This document shows positions 28,172-37,148 of a DNA stretch of 64,000 nt, in pieces (the first letter of the stretch is position 1; every line of letters starts with the position of its first letter). The stretch is from Leucobacter sp. G161 (GTDB taxonomy: Bacteria > Actinomycetota > Actinomycetes > Actinomycetales > Microbacteriaceae): NCBI RefSeq assembly GCF_001482305.1, contig NZ_LOHP01000002.1, positions 26,700 through 90,699 of the forward strand, read 5' to 3'. The notes under the pieces are model-generated. The model was not told where the DNA came from and made no database searches. It saw nothing but the letters and a program-made list of their open reading frames with translations. Position numbers and translations under genes: made by a program.

Positions 28172-28253
28172 GGCGGCGCGTACCGTAGATATGCGATCTC
28201 CCGTTCCTATGCCCGATTCGCCCGTGGGCAGCATATGAACGGGATTTCCCCGA

Positions 28254-28351
28254 CCGTAGGGCACACGCCGTAGGGCACAGGCCGCAGGGCACACGCCGTA
28301 GGGCACACGCCGTAGGGCACACGCCGTAGATCACAGACCTCAGGGCACCCG
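28254..28351. repeat. Seven tandem copies of a 14-bp unit
   Basis: Unit CCGTAGGGCACACG; copies 1, 4 and 5 are identical, 2 and 3 differ by one base, 6 and 7 are more diverged. It occupies the gap between the VOC gene and the MetE-like gene. The period is not a multiple of three, and all frames are short, so it is non-coding. It is a minisatellite-like array, likely variable in copy number between strains. Confidence 0.9.
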
Positions 28352-28362
28352 CCCAACAGCGA

Positions 28363-29565
28363 TCAGACGCGGGCCCTGCGCGCGCCCTCGCCGAGCGATT
28401 CGAGCTTCGCCCAGGCGATCTGCGGGTGCACGCGCCCGCCGAGACCGCAGTCGGTCGCCGCGATGACCCGCTCGGGGCCGACAATCTTCGCGAAGCGCTC
28501 AACGCGCTGCGCGACGAGATCGGGGTGCTCAACGAGATTTGTTGCGTGGCTCACGACGCCGGGCACGAGCAAGAGGTCATCGGGGATAAGGGCCGCGTTC
28601 TCCGACCACACCGCCCACTCGTGCTCGTGGCGCGCGTTCGCCGCCTCGAACGAGATCTGGCCGACGTTCGCGCCGAGCACGGTCTTCAGAATGTGCTTGA
28701 GCTCGATGTCGGTCGTGTGCGGGCCGTGCCACGATCCCCAACACAGGTGCAGCCGGATCTGCTCCTTCGGGAGCCCCTCGATCGCGGCGTTGATCGCGTC
28801 GATGCGGATCTGCGTGAACGCCAGGTAGTCCTCGACACTCGGCTCGGGGTTGATCTGGTCCCAGTTCTCGGCGAGCGACGGGTCGTCGAGCTGCAGGATG
28901 AGCCCCGCGTCGGTCACCGCGCGGTATTCCTCGCGCAGCGCCGCCACCCAGGCATCGATGTGCTCCTGCTCGCTGCCGTAGAACTCGTTTTCGATGCGCG
29001 CGGCGGATCCGGGCGCGATCGCGGTGAGGAAGCCATGCTCCCCCGGCGCAAGCGCGGCCGTAAGGTTGCGGGTGTCTGCGGCGATCGCGGACTGTCCGGT
29101 GTAGCTGATGGGGCCGGTGGTTGCGGGGAACGCAGTCGCGTTCTTGCCGACGCTGATGCCGCTATCGGGATCTTGGTAGGCCTCAGCGAAGGTGCTCCAG
29201 TCGCGGCGGTCGGGGAACGTCGTGAGGCGCACATCACCTGGCGCGGAACGCACGGGCTCCTGGCTGAAGATGTCCTTGCCGGTGAGCTCGAGACCCGCGG
29301 TGCGCTGGAACGAGTACGTCCACCAGGCGCCGTAGTCGACCGCGTTCGACATTGCCTTGCCGAACTCGCCGTCGCCGGGCTGCGTGATGCCGGCGGCGCG
29401 CTGCCGTTCGACGACGTCACGGGTTGCCTCGGCGACGAGCGCTTCGAACTCGGGGGTGGACTGCAGCGTGAAGCCGTCGTCTGCGAAGGTGCGGGCCGCG
29501 TTGGCCTCAATGAGCGCCTGTGTACGTGGAAGGCTGCCGGCGGTGGTGGTTTCGATGCGGGTCAT
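28363..29565 (-). CDS. MetE-like cobalamin-independent methionine synthase family protein
   Basis: 400 residues, equal to the C-terminal catalytic barrel of MetE alone. It begins TTTAGSLPRT, the family start; zinc ligands are visible as His/Cys in LHLCWGSWHG, Glu in ISFEAANARHEHEW, and Cys in ATDCGLGGR. Stand-alone MetE barrels (MetE II, YxjG/YxjH type) transfer methyl groups to homocysteine from donors other than long-chain folates. It starts six bases after a TAGCTT -10 box (leaderless). Confidence 0.85.
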   Translation of the reverse strand: MTRIETTTAGSLPRTQALIEANAARTFADDGFTLQSTPEFEALVAEATRDVVERQRAAGITQPGDGEFGKAMSNAVDYGAWWTYSFQRTAGLELTGKDIFSQEPVRSAPGDVRLTTFPDRRDWSTFAEAYQDPDSGISVGKNATAFPATTGPISYTGQSAIAADTRNLTAALAPGEHGFLTAIAPGSAARIENEFYGSEQEHIDAWVAALREEYRAVTDAGLILQLDDPSLAENWDQINPEPSVEDYLAFTQIRIDAINAAIEGLPKEQIRLHLCWGSWHGPHTTDIELKHILKTVLGANVGQISFEAANARHEHEWAVWSENAALIPDDLLLVPGVVSHATNLVEHPDLVAQRVERFAKIVGPERVIAATDCGLGGRVHPQIAWAKLESLGEGARRARV

Positions 29566-29636
29566 ATCCCGAAGCTACCGCGGCGGCCACGGGAGCCCCA
29601 GTTGGGTGACGGTAGATGACGCCGAGTGTCACCCGG

Positions 29637-30611
29637 TTACGGGATCAGCACCACTTTTCCAGTGGTTGCACGCCCTCCGAGGGCGCGGTGTGCGTCGGCT
29701 GCCTCCGCGAGTGGGAAGGTCGCCCCCACCCGGATGTCAAGCACCCCGGCTTCGATCCCGGCGAAGAGCTCGTCGTAGCGCCAGCTGCGTTCGCCGGTCG
29801 AGCGGAGGAAATGCACAAGAGATGGCCGCGTCACGGACAGTGAGCCGCCAGCGTTCAACCGCTGCGGGTCGAATGCGGGCACCGGGCCGCTTGCCGCGCC
29901 AAACAGCACCATTTCACCGCGGACCCGGAGCGATGCGAGCGAGTCGTCGAAGGTGTCCTTGCCGACGCCGTCGTAGACGACTGCGACGCCCTCGCCGTCC
30001 GTGAGGTCGCGGACCCGCTCGCTGAACCCCTCGTATGGGAGCGTCTCCACCGCGCCCGCCGCGCGACTCAGCTCACGCTTCTCCGGAGTGGACGCGGTCG
30101 TGATCACCCGGACCTCACGGGCGGTGAGGAGCTGTGTGAGGAGCAGCCCGACGCCACCAGCGCCGGCGTGCACGAGCACGGTTTCGCCCTCGAGGGGCTG
30201 CGCGGCAGAGGTCGCCAGGTAGTGCGCCGTGAGCCCCTGCAGCGGAAGCGCCGCAGCTGCCTCGTCGGTGAGTACCTCCGCAAGGGTGTCAGGCACGCGC
30301 ACCGCTGCGACCGCTGCGACGACGAAACGCTCGGCGTAGGTGGCCCGGCCCTCCGCGGTGACCACGCGGTCACCGATGCTGAACCCAGTCACTCCCTCGC
30401 CCACGGCCACGACCCGGCCGGCGGCCTCTGCGCCCGGGGTAAAGGGGAAGCCCACCGGGTACAAACCCGAGCGCTGGTAGGTTTCGATGAAGTTCACTCC
30501 GACCGCGACGGTATCCACCAGCAATTCGCCAGGGCCCGCCGAGGGATCGGTCGTTGGTGAGTACTGCAGCACCTCGGGGCCGCCCGCCGTTTCAGCAATG
30601 ATCGCGTGCAT
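29637..30611 (-). CDS. NADPH:quinone oxidoreductase (MDR family, zinc-free)
   Basis: 324 residues. The quinone-reductase N-terminus (GGPEVLQYSPTTDPSAGPGELLVD, NFIETYQRSGLYP) and the Rossmann motif HAGAGGVGLLLTQLL are typical of QorA. Zinc-binding cysteines are missing, as in that family. It reduces quinones with NADPH by one electron. The ATG is six bases after TAGGCT; the interval to the divergent MFS gene is 91 bp. Confidence 0.87.
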   Translation of the reverse strand: MHAIIAETAGGPEVLQYSPTTDPSAGPGELLVDTVAVGVNFIETYQRSGLYPVGFPFTPGAEAAGRVVAVGEGVTGFSIGDRVVTAEGRATYAERFVVAAVAAVRVPDTLAEVLTDEAAAALPLQGLTAHYLATSAAQPLEGETVLVHAGAGGVGLLLTQLLTAREVRVITTASTPEKRELSRAAGAVETLPYEGFSERVRDLTDGEGVAVVYDGVGKDTFDDSLASLRVRGEMVLFGAASGPVPAFDPQRLNAGGSLSVTRPSLVHFLRSTGERSWRYDELFAGIEAGVLDIRVGATFPLAEAADAHRALGGRATTGKVVLIP

Positions 30612-30702
30612 TCCCCCAGCCTACGCCGCACCGGGGTTAGACTGCTCGGCAATTGTGGGGCTCACCGTCGAGCGCTGCAGCTCACAGCCTGTAAGGATCC
30701 CA

Positions 30703-31977
30703 ATGTCCGATCTCAGCACGACACGCAACCGGGTTGGACCGGGCTGGTTCACGCTGTTCACGCTCGGCTGGCTCGTCATCTGGACGGTGCAGCTCACCCC
30801 GCTGCAGCTGTTGCTCCCGTTGCAGCTCGATACGCCCGAGAGCGCAGCTGGCTGGGTGAGTGGTGTGGTGTCCTCGGGGCTCGTGCTCGGCGTCGGCGGG
30901 CTAGCCGGGGTGCTCGCCGGACCGCTGTCCGGGGCGCTCTCCGATCGGCAGTCGGGGAAGCGCCCCAGGCGGCGGCCGTGGGCATTGGTTGGCGTCTGGC
31001 TCGCGGTCGCATGTCTGCTGCTCGCGGGAGTGAGCGAGGGCCCGCTGGCTGTGGGCACCGCGTGGATCGGAGTGTCAGCGGGCGTCGCGATCGCATCGGC
31101 CGCGTTGACTGCGATGATCGCTGACCAGCTGCCGGTCGAACAACGTGGTGCTGCGTCCTCAGCAGCCTCCTCGGCACAGGCGCTCGGCATCGTCCTCGGC
31201 GTCGGCACGGTCGTGGTGCTCGGGCTCGACGTCGGTGAGGGCTACGTCGTGCTCGCGGCAGCGATGGCCGTGCTCGGGACGACCGCGGCCCTATTACTCC
31301 CCGACCCCGTTGGGGGAGCCACCCTTTCCCGGTCGGTTCGGTCGCCGGGCGAGGCCCGCTTTGCGTTCCTCACAGCCCGCGATTTCCGATGGGTACTCAT
31401 CGGCCGTCTCGTCGTGAACATCGGCAACGCCCTCGGCACCTCACTCTTCTTGTTCTTTCTGCTCTACGGGCTCGGTCAAGATCACGTCACCGCGGAAGAC
31501 AATCTCCTGCTCGTCGTCGTGGTCTACACCGTGTTCGTCGTCGCCGCTTCAGTGATTGCTGGGCTCGTCTCCGACCGCAGCGGGCGGCGGCGCGGTCTCG
31601 CAATTGCTGCGGCTCTCGTGCAGGCTGTCGCCGGACTCCTGCTGGTCGTATCGCCAACCTTCGGGATGACGTTGACCGCCGCGGCGGTAATGGGGGTTGG
31701 CTATGGAGCGTTCTCTACCGTCGGCCTCGCCTTCGCAACCGACCTGCTGCCCAGCGAGCGCGACCACGGGCGTGACCTTGGCATCGTGAACACGGCGGCC
31801 GCGCTCGGCCAGCTGCTTGGCCCGGTAATCGGAGCGCTGCTCGTCGCGGCCGTCGGCGGCTTCTGGCTCGTTTTCACGGTCGCGACAATTCTCTCGGTCG
31901 TCGGTGCCCTCCTCACTGGCCTTGCGCGAGAGCCGGGCCCCGTACCACGCGCGCCGGCCGCCGAGCCCCTGCGGTAG
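30703..31977 (+). CDS. MFS transporter
   Basis: 424 residues with 12 hydrophobic segments; the A-motif occurs as GALSDRQSGKRPRRRP in loop 2-3 and again as GLVSDRSGRRRG in loop 8-9. The shape is that of GPH/sugar-type or SLC45-like carriers, but no substrate motif is clear. It starts with ATG after AAGG. The next MFS gene begins 22 bases downstream but seems to have its own promoter. Confidence 0.82.
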   Translation: MSDLSTTRNRVGPGWFTLFTLGWLVIWTVQLTPLQLLLPLQLDTPESAAGWVSGVVSSGLVLGVGGLAGVLAGPLSGALSDRQSGKRPRRRPWALVGVWLAVACLLLAGVSEGPLAVGTAWIGVSAGVAIASAALTAMIADQLPVEQRGAASSAASSAQALGIVLGVGTVVVLGLDVGEGYVVLAAAMAVLGTTAALLLPDPVGGATLSRSVRSPGEARFAFLTARDFRWVLIGRLVVNIGNALGTSLFLFFLLYGLGQDHVTAEDNLLLVVVVYTVFVVAASVIAGLVSDRSGRRRGLAIAAALVQAVAGLLLVVSPTFGMTLTAAAVMGVGYGAFSTVGLAFATDLLPSERDHGRDLGIVNTAAALGQLLGPVIGALLVAAVGGFWLVFTVATILSVVGALLTGLAREPGPVPRAPAAEPLR

Positions 31978-31998
31978 AGGCTGGGGTAGAGTCGCTGC

Positions 31999-33213
31999 GT
32001 GAGCAGCCAGTCGAAGCATCTAGGGTGGCAGTTCCTTGCGGTCTTCCTCGTCGCGCTGAACATGCGCATGACGATCTCGGGTGTCGGGCCGCTGCTGAAC
32101 GACATCGCGGAGAGCCGCGGCGTGAGCGCCGCGACGCTCGGTCTGCTCGCGTCAATTCCCCTGCTGACCTGGGCGCTCGTATCGCCCATCGCTCACGGGC
32201 TCTCCGAGCGGCTCGGGATGGATCGCACCATCACCTGGTCGCTGCTCATCCTCGCGCTCGGCATTCTCTGGCGGTCGCTGCCGTTCGCGCCGGCCAACCT
32301 CTGGCTCGGCACCGTGCTCATCGGCGCCGCGCTCGCTGTCGCGAACGTGCTCATGCCGGCGATTATCAAACGCGACTTCGGGAGCCGCACCCCGACGGTC
32401 ATGGGCGTCTACTCGGCCGCGCTCGGCGGGGCTGCCGGCGTCGGCACGGCGATCGCGATCCCCGTCGCCCGCGCGGAGGTGGGAGGCAGCCCGCTCGGCT
32501 GGGAGGCCGGGCTGCTCGCGAGCGGCATCGCGATCCCGTTCGCGCTCATCGCGTGGGTCCTCGTCACCCGGCGAACCGCGGCCCGTAGCGCAGCCGAGGC
32601 TGCGGCGAGCGCTCCTGCCGCGCCCGTGCTCCCCGGCCTCGGCCGGCGCATTTGGCGGTCGCCCACCGCGTGGCTCATCGCCTGCTATATGGGCAGCCAG
32701 TCGATGACGTTCTATATCTTTGCGACCTGGATCACGCCGATCATGCTGTCGCGCGGCGCGGCTGAGGCGACGGCGAGCGCAGGGATCACGCTGTTCCATC
32801 TCAGCGGCATGGCTGGCTCGCTGCTCGCCCCGTTCGTGCTGCGGTACGACGGCAGGACCCTGTTGCAGGTCGCGCTCCCGGTCGCCCTCGCCGTGGGCGC
32901 GTCAGGTCTTGTGTTCGTGCCTGCCGCCTCGTTCGTGTGGGTGGCGCTGCTCGGACTGTGCTGCGGTGCCGCGCTGAGTGTGTCCCTGACGCTCATCGCG
33001 CAGCGCTCCCCCACGGCGCACACCGCCGGCGCGGTCTCGGGGATGTCGCAGGCAGTCGGCTACCTCATCGCCGCGTTCGGGCCGGTGCTCTTCGGGTGGG
33101 CGTTCGACCTCACCGGCGCGTGGCTGCTGCCCCTCGGTGTCGCCCTCATCGGTCTCAGCGTGCAGTTCACCGCTGGCTGGATCCTGCGCGACGGACGTAT
33201 GGTGCGGGCATAG
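31999..33213 (+). CDS. CynX/NimT family MFS transporter
   Basis: 404 residues, 12 membrane helices. FLVALNMRMTISGVGPLL in helix 1 and the N-terminal half match the cyanate/2-nitroimidazole transporter (CynX/NimT) family. It begins with GTG six bases after a TAGAGT -10 box, so it is likely transcribed on its own as a leaderless mRNA as well as from the upstream MFS gene. A strong hairpin starts at its stop codon. Confidence 0.85.
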   Translation: MSSQSKHLGWQFLAVFLVALNMRMTISGVGPLLNDIAESRGVSAATLGLLASIPLLTWALVSPIAHGLSERLGMDRTITWSLLILALGILWRSLPFAPANLWLGTVLIGAALAVANVLMPAIIKRDFGSRTPTVMGVYSAALGGAAGVGTAIAIPVARAEVGGSPLGWEAGLLASGIAIPFALIAWVLVTRRTAARSAAEAAASAPAAPVLPGLGRRIWRSPTAWLIACYMGSQSMTFYIFATWITPIMLSRGAAEATASAGITLFHLSGMAGSLLAPFVLRYDGRTLLQVALPVALAVGASGLVFVPAASFVWVALLGLCCGAALSVSLTLIAQRSPTAHTAGAVSGMSQAVGYLIAAFGPVLFGWAFDLTGAWLLPLGVALIGLSVQFTAGWILRDGRMVRA

Positions 33214-33250
33214 GAACGGCCGGACCCGTTTCCATGGGTCCGGCCGTTCC
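33213..33250. terminator. Bidirectional intrinsic hairpin
   Basis: Perfect 15-base arms (33213-33227 and 33236-33250) around an 8-base loop, between the convergent CynX-type and thiolase genes. Highly stable; no long T-run, as is common in high-GC actinobacteria. Confidence 0.8.
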
Positions 33251-33270
33251 TCCACAGTGCGGAGCGTGGT

Positions 33271-34440
33271 CTACAGCGCGCGGAGCACGACCGCCGAGCC
33301 CTGGCCGCCGCCGCCGCAGATGCCGACGGCGCCGAGCGAGCCGCTGCCAGCCTCAGCGAGCTGGCGGGCGAGCGTGCCGACGATGCGGGCACCCGAGGCA
33401 CCGATTGGGTGGCCGAGTGCGATGGCGCCACCGTGCTGGTTCACGATCGCGGGATCGATGCCGAGTTCGCGGGTCGACTGAATGCCGACGGCTGCGAAGG
33501 CCTCGTTGATCTCGACCGCTGCGAGCTCGCTCGCCGCGTGGCCGGTCTTCGCAAGGGCAGCTGCGATGGCGCGCGACGGCTGCGAGTGGAGGTGCGAGTC
33601 GGGGCCGGCGACGAACGCGGTCGCTTCGACGCTCGCGATGGACTTCAGCCCGAGTCGCTCTGCCGCGGCCTCGCTGACGAGCACGAGTGCTGCTGCGCCG
33701 TCGGTGATCTGCGAGGCGTTGCCCGCGGTGATCGTGCCGTCCTTCGCGAACGCTGGGCGGAGACCTGCGAGACTCTCGGCGGTGGTGTCCGCGCGCATGC
33801 CGTCGTCTGCGGAGACGACGGTCTCGCCGCGTCGCGTGCGCACCGTGTACGGCGCGATCTCGGCCGCGAGGAAGTCGGCCGAGGCTGCTGCGCGCTGGTG
33901 CGATGCTGCAGCGAACGCGTCCTGCTCCTCGCGGGTGAGCTTCAGGGGGACGTTGCCGGTCTCGGTGAGCGCGCCCATCGCGACCTGGTCGAAGGCGTCG
34001 GTGAGGCCGTCGTGGTCGACGGTGTCGATGAGCGTCGCCGGGCCGTACTTGGTGCCGGCGCGCAGCGGCATGACGTGCGGCGCGAGCGACATCGACTCCT
34101 GGCCAACTGCGACCACGATCTCGGCCTCGCCGGAGTTGATGAGGCGGACGGCCTGCGAGACGGCCTCGGTGCCCGACAGGCAGACCGCGTTGAGTGTGAT
34201 CGCGGGGACCCCCATTGGGATGCCCGCGCTCACTGCGGTCTGACGCGCGGGGTTCTGCCCTGCGCCGGCCTGCAACACCTGCCCACCGACGACGATGTCG
34301 ACCTGATCCGCTGCGACCCCAGCACGCTCCAGCGCGGCCTTCGTCGCGTGCGCTCCGAGCGCGACGGCGGTCTCGGCGGCGAGCTGGCCGGTGAACTTCG
34401 TGAATGGCGTGCGCGCGTACCCTGCGATGAGTGCGGTCAT
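33271..34440 (-). CDS. Acetyl-CoA C-acetyltransferase (thiolase)
   Basis: 389 residues. The acylated cysteine is in NAVCLSGTEA (near residue 86), the catalytic His in NQHGGAIALGHPIGASG and the second Cys in GICGGGGQG. It condenses two acetyl-CoA to acetoacetyl-CoA or works in beta-oxidation. AGGAGG is correctly placed before the ATG. It is a single gene, divergent from the carboxypeptidase pair. Confidence 0.93.
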   Translation of the reverse strand: MTALIAGYARTPFTKFTGQLAAETAVALGAHATKAALERAGVAADQVDIVVGGQVLQAGAGQNPARQTAVSAGIPMGVPAITLNAVCLSGTEAVSQAVRLINSGEAEIVVAVGQESMSLAPHVMPLRAGTKYGPATLIDTVDHDGLTDAFDQVAMGALTETGNVPLKLTREEQDAFAAASHQRAAASADFLAAEIAPYTVRTRRGETVVSADDGMRADTTAESLAGLRPAFAKDGTITAGNASQITDGAAALVLVSEAAAERLGLKSIASVEATAFVAGPDSHLHSQPSRAIAAALAKTGHAASELAAVEINEAFAAVGIQSTRELGIDPAIVNQHGGAIALGHPIGASGARIVGTLARQLAEAGSGSLGAVGICGGGGQGSAVVLRAL

Positions 34441-34613
34441 GGGGAATCCTCCTCGATTGCGACGATCGTCTCCTCCTCATTGTGCCTGGTCCGCCTGGGC
34501 AATGCACACATAGATTGCCCAGGCGGATGCTCTCCGGCTGGGCAAAAGCATCCGGCGACCGAGCGCATCGTCCGCGCCGCCAAAAGACTACCGCCGCAGC
34601 TAGGCTGTTCACC

Positions 34614-35864
34614 ATGCAAGCAGCCCGAGCGTCCACCATCTCTCGACCCAAGCGATGGCTGCGGATACTCGCCTGGAGCATTCCCGCGCTGCTCGTCATC
34701 GGCGCCGGCGGATACGTCGCAGCTGCCGCGGCAGCCCCTCTCCCGGCCCCCACGCTTCGGACCGCGGCGGAGCAGTCCACCACCCGAAGCGCAGACGCTG
34801 CTGCTGCGCAGGCTGCCGTCGACGCACAGGAACTGCCGACAGCGATCGGCTGGCTCGACGGTGAGAAGATCTGGACAAATGACGAGGCCGCGTACCCGCT
34901 TGCGAGCATTTCGAAGCTCATCACGGTGCTCGTCGCGCAGGAGGCTCAACCGCTCGCGCCGGGCGAAGATGGCCCGAGCTATACGTGGACAGCGGCCGAC
35001 CGCGAACGACAGGAGCAGTATCTCTCGCTCGACGGTGTCGCCTATCCGATCCCCGTCGGCACCGAAGTCACGCTCCGCGAGATGCTCACGCTCATTTTCT
35101 TGCCCTCTGCAAATGATTTCGCAGCCGCCTACGCCTACTCAGTGTTCGGTGACAACGACGCATTCGTCGCCGCAGTGAACGATTGGGCCGACAGGCACAA
35201 CCTTGAGTCGCTTGAATTCGTCGAGCCGACGGGGATGGATGAGGGCAACCGGGCGAACCCCGCTGACCTCATCCGTATTGGCAGGATGGCGCTCCACAAC
35301 CCGACGATAGCTGAGTTCACCAGCACCCAGTCGGCGGTGATGCCGTGGGGTATCGGTCTCATTGAGAACACGAACCCGCTCCTCGGCGAGCTGCCCGGGA
35401 TGCTCGGCATCAAGACCGGCCGCTCCGCGTCCGCTGGCTTCAACTTTCTCGCGGCACAAGAGAGCACTGCAGATGGCCGCGAGGTCGTGAAAATGAGTGT
35501 CACGCTCGCGAGGCCCTCAATCGCTGCACGCGCCCAGTCTGGCCGCGACATGCTCGCCGCCGTTGAATTGCTGCCGGAACGCGTGGAAATAGTCGCTGAA
35601 GGTGAGGAACTCGGAACACTCGTCGGACCCGACGGCAGTTCCGTGGCCCTTCTCGCGGCCGGCGAAGCGAGTACGACACTCCTCCCGGGAGAGTCCGTGA
35701 CGCGGTCTGTCGTCCTGGACGAACACGCTGTTTCTGGCGAGTTTGGTGAGATCACAGTCACCACGCCCAGTGGCGATATCGTGGTTCCGATCCGCGGTGA
35801 GGGGACGCTCACCGCGCCAGACCTGTGGTGGCGGATCACCCACCCACACGTGCTCTTCAACTGA
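34614..35864 (+). CDS. D-alanyl-D-alanine carboxypeptidase (S11 family), first of a tandem pair
   Basis: Penicillin-binding protein type carboxypeptidase trimming pentapeptide stems of peptidoglycan outside the membrane. It is 416 residues: an N-terminal signal anchor at about 15-40, then the active-site set SISK (S98-K101), SAN (165-167) and KTG (267-269), and a C-terminal beta domain. The ATG follows a TAGGCT -10 box by seven bases. The next gene, 12 bases downstream, is a paralogue. Confidence 0.87.
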   Translation: MQAARASTISRPKRWLRILAWSIPALLVIGAGGYVAAAAAAPLPAPTLRTAAEQSTTRSADAAAAQAAVDAQELPTAIGWLDGEKIWTNDEAAYPLASISKLITVLVAQEAQPLAPGEDGPSYTWTAADRERQEQYLSLDGVAYPIPVGTEVTLREMLTLIFLPSANDFAAAYAYSVFGDNDAFVAAVNDWADRHNLESLEFVEPTGMDEGNRANPADLIRIGRMALHNPTIAEFTSTQSAVMPWGIGLIENTNPLLGELPGMLGIKTGRSASAGFNFLAAQESTADGREVVKMSVTLARPSIAARAQSGRDMLAAVELLPERVEIVAEGEELGTLVGPDGSSVALLAAGEASTTLLPGESVTRSVVLDEHAVSGEFGEITVTTPSGDIVVPIRGEGTLTAPDLWWRITHPHVLFN

Positions 35865-35876
35865 TCAGGTACCGCT

Positions 35877-37148
35877 ATGCCGCAAGACACTCCCCCGGTA
35901 GCACCGAACACAGCCACCCGCCGCCGCGGACGCAACTTCGCGCTGAGTCTCGCGGCAGCACTCGCCGCCGGCGCGGCGTACGTCGGCGCCTGCGCCCTCG
36001 TGCCGCTGCCCGCGCCGACGGTGGAGTTCGCGGTGCCACAGGAGCAGCGTTTCGCGGTCGACGATGCGGCTGCTCAGGTCGCAGTCGACGCCTACGACCG
36101 GCCAACGGCGGTCGGCTGGCTCGACGGCGATGATGCCTCGGTCTGGGCAAACGACGACACCCCGCAGCCGCTCGCGAGCATCACGAAGCTTGTCACCGTG
36201 CTCGTCGGTCAAGAGCGCGACGCGCTTGAGCCGGGCAGCGACGGTCCGAGCTACACGTGGACGGCAGCCGACGTTGTATTTCAGGAGGAGCTCCTCGCAG
36301 ACGATGGCATCGCGTTCCCGATCGACGAGGGCACCGGGGTGACTAGGCGCGAGATGCTCACTCTCGCGCTCATCCCCTCGGCGAACGATTTCGCGACCGC
36401 GTACGCGTACTCAATCTTTGGCGACAACGCCGGCTTCGTCGCGGCCGTCGACGACTGGGCGGCACGCAACGGGTTTGGATCGCTGACGATCCGCGAGCCG
36501 AGCGGCATGGATGACGGTAATGTCGCGAGCGCGGCCGACGTGCTGCGGATCTCCCGACTCGTGCTCGCCGACCCCGTGCTCGCCGAGATTGTTGGTACCG
36601 AGTCCGCGACGCTGCCGTGGGGCATCGGCGAGGTGACGAACACGAACGCCCTGCTCGGCTCCATGTCCGGCGCGATCGGGGTGAAGACCGGGCACACGGA
36701 GACCGCGGGCTACTCGCTCGCGGCGGCAGCCCGCGGTGAATACGCTGATCGTGAGCTCACCCGCATCGCCGTCGTGCTGGGCCGCGACACCGAGGAGGAG
36801 CGCACGAAGCAGGCGCGCGCCGTTCTCAACGGGCTCGCCGAGCTGCCCGAACGCCAGGCGGTCACGACCGGCGGCGAATACCTCGGCACGCTCACCTCGG
36901 TTGACGGCCAGTTCCTCGAGCTCTCGGCCGACGCGAGCAGCGATCTTGTGCTCGTGCCCGGCGAGGAGGCGACGCGCACGCTGCTGGTCGGCTCCGCCGC
37001 CACCAGCAGCGGCACCGGCACCGGCGAGCGCATTGAGATCAAAAGCCCCCAGGGCGACGTCGCGGTCGGCATCAACCGCGAGGGCGCGTTCACCGAGCCG
37101 TCGCTGCGGTGGCGGATCACGCACCCGCGCGCACTGTTCGGCTTTTAG
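35877..37148 (+). CDS. D-alanyl-D-alanine carboxypeptidase (S11 family), second of a tandem pair
   Basis: 423 residues, clearly homologous over the whole length to the upstream gene (shared GWLDG, DGPSYTWTAAD, LPSAND/IPSAND, LRWRITHP/LWWRITHP ends). Signal anchor at about 20-42; SITK at 101-104, SAN and KTG present, so it should be active. The pair looks like a local duplication that then diverged. Its stop overlaps the convergent FUSC gene by four bases. Confidence 0.87.
   Translation: MPQDTPPVAPNTATRRRGRNFALSLAAALAAGAAYVGACALVPLPAPTVEFAVPQEQRFAVDDAAAQVAVDAYDRPTAVGWLDGDDASVWANDDTPQPLASITKLVTVLVGQERDALEPGSDGPSYTWTAADVVFQEELLADDGIAFPIDEGTGVTRREMLTLALIPSANDFATAYAYSIFGDNAGFVAAVDDWAARNGFGSLTIREPSGMDDGNVASAADVLRISRLVLADPVLAEIVGTESATLPWGIGEVTNTNALLGSMSGAIGVKTGHTETAGYSLAAAARGEYADRELTRIAVVLGRDTEEERTKQARAVLNGLAELPERQAVTTGGEYLGTLTSVDGQFLELSADASSDLVLVPGEEATRTLLVGSAATSSGTGTGERIEIKSPQGDVAVGINREGAFTEPSLRWRITHPRALFGF

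Noticed and set aside
28254..28351. Possible CRISPR array
   Set aside because: The unit is only 14 bp, with no spacers between copies and no cas genes.
33353..35178. Open frames of 523 and 589 codons around the thiolase and carboxypeptidase
   Set aside because: Both are shadows of genes with unmistakable active-site motifs and have Arg/Ala-rich, non-protein-like sequence.
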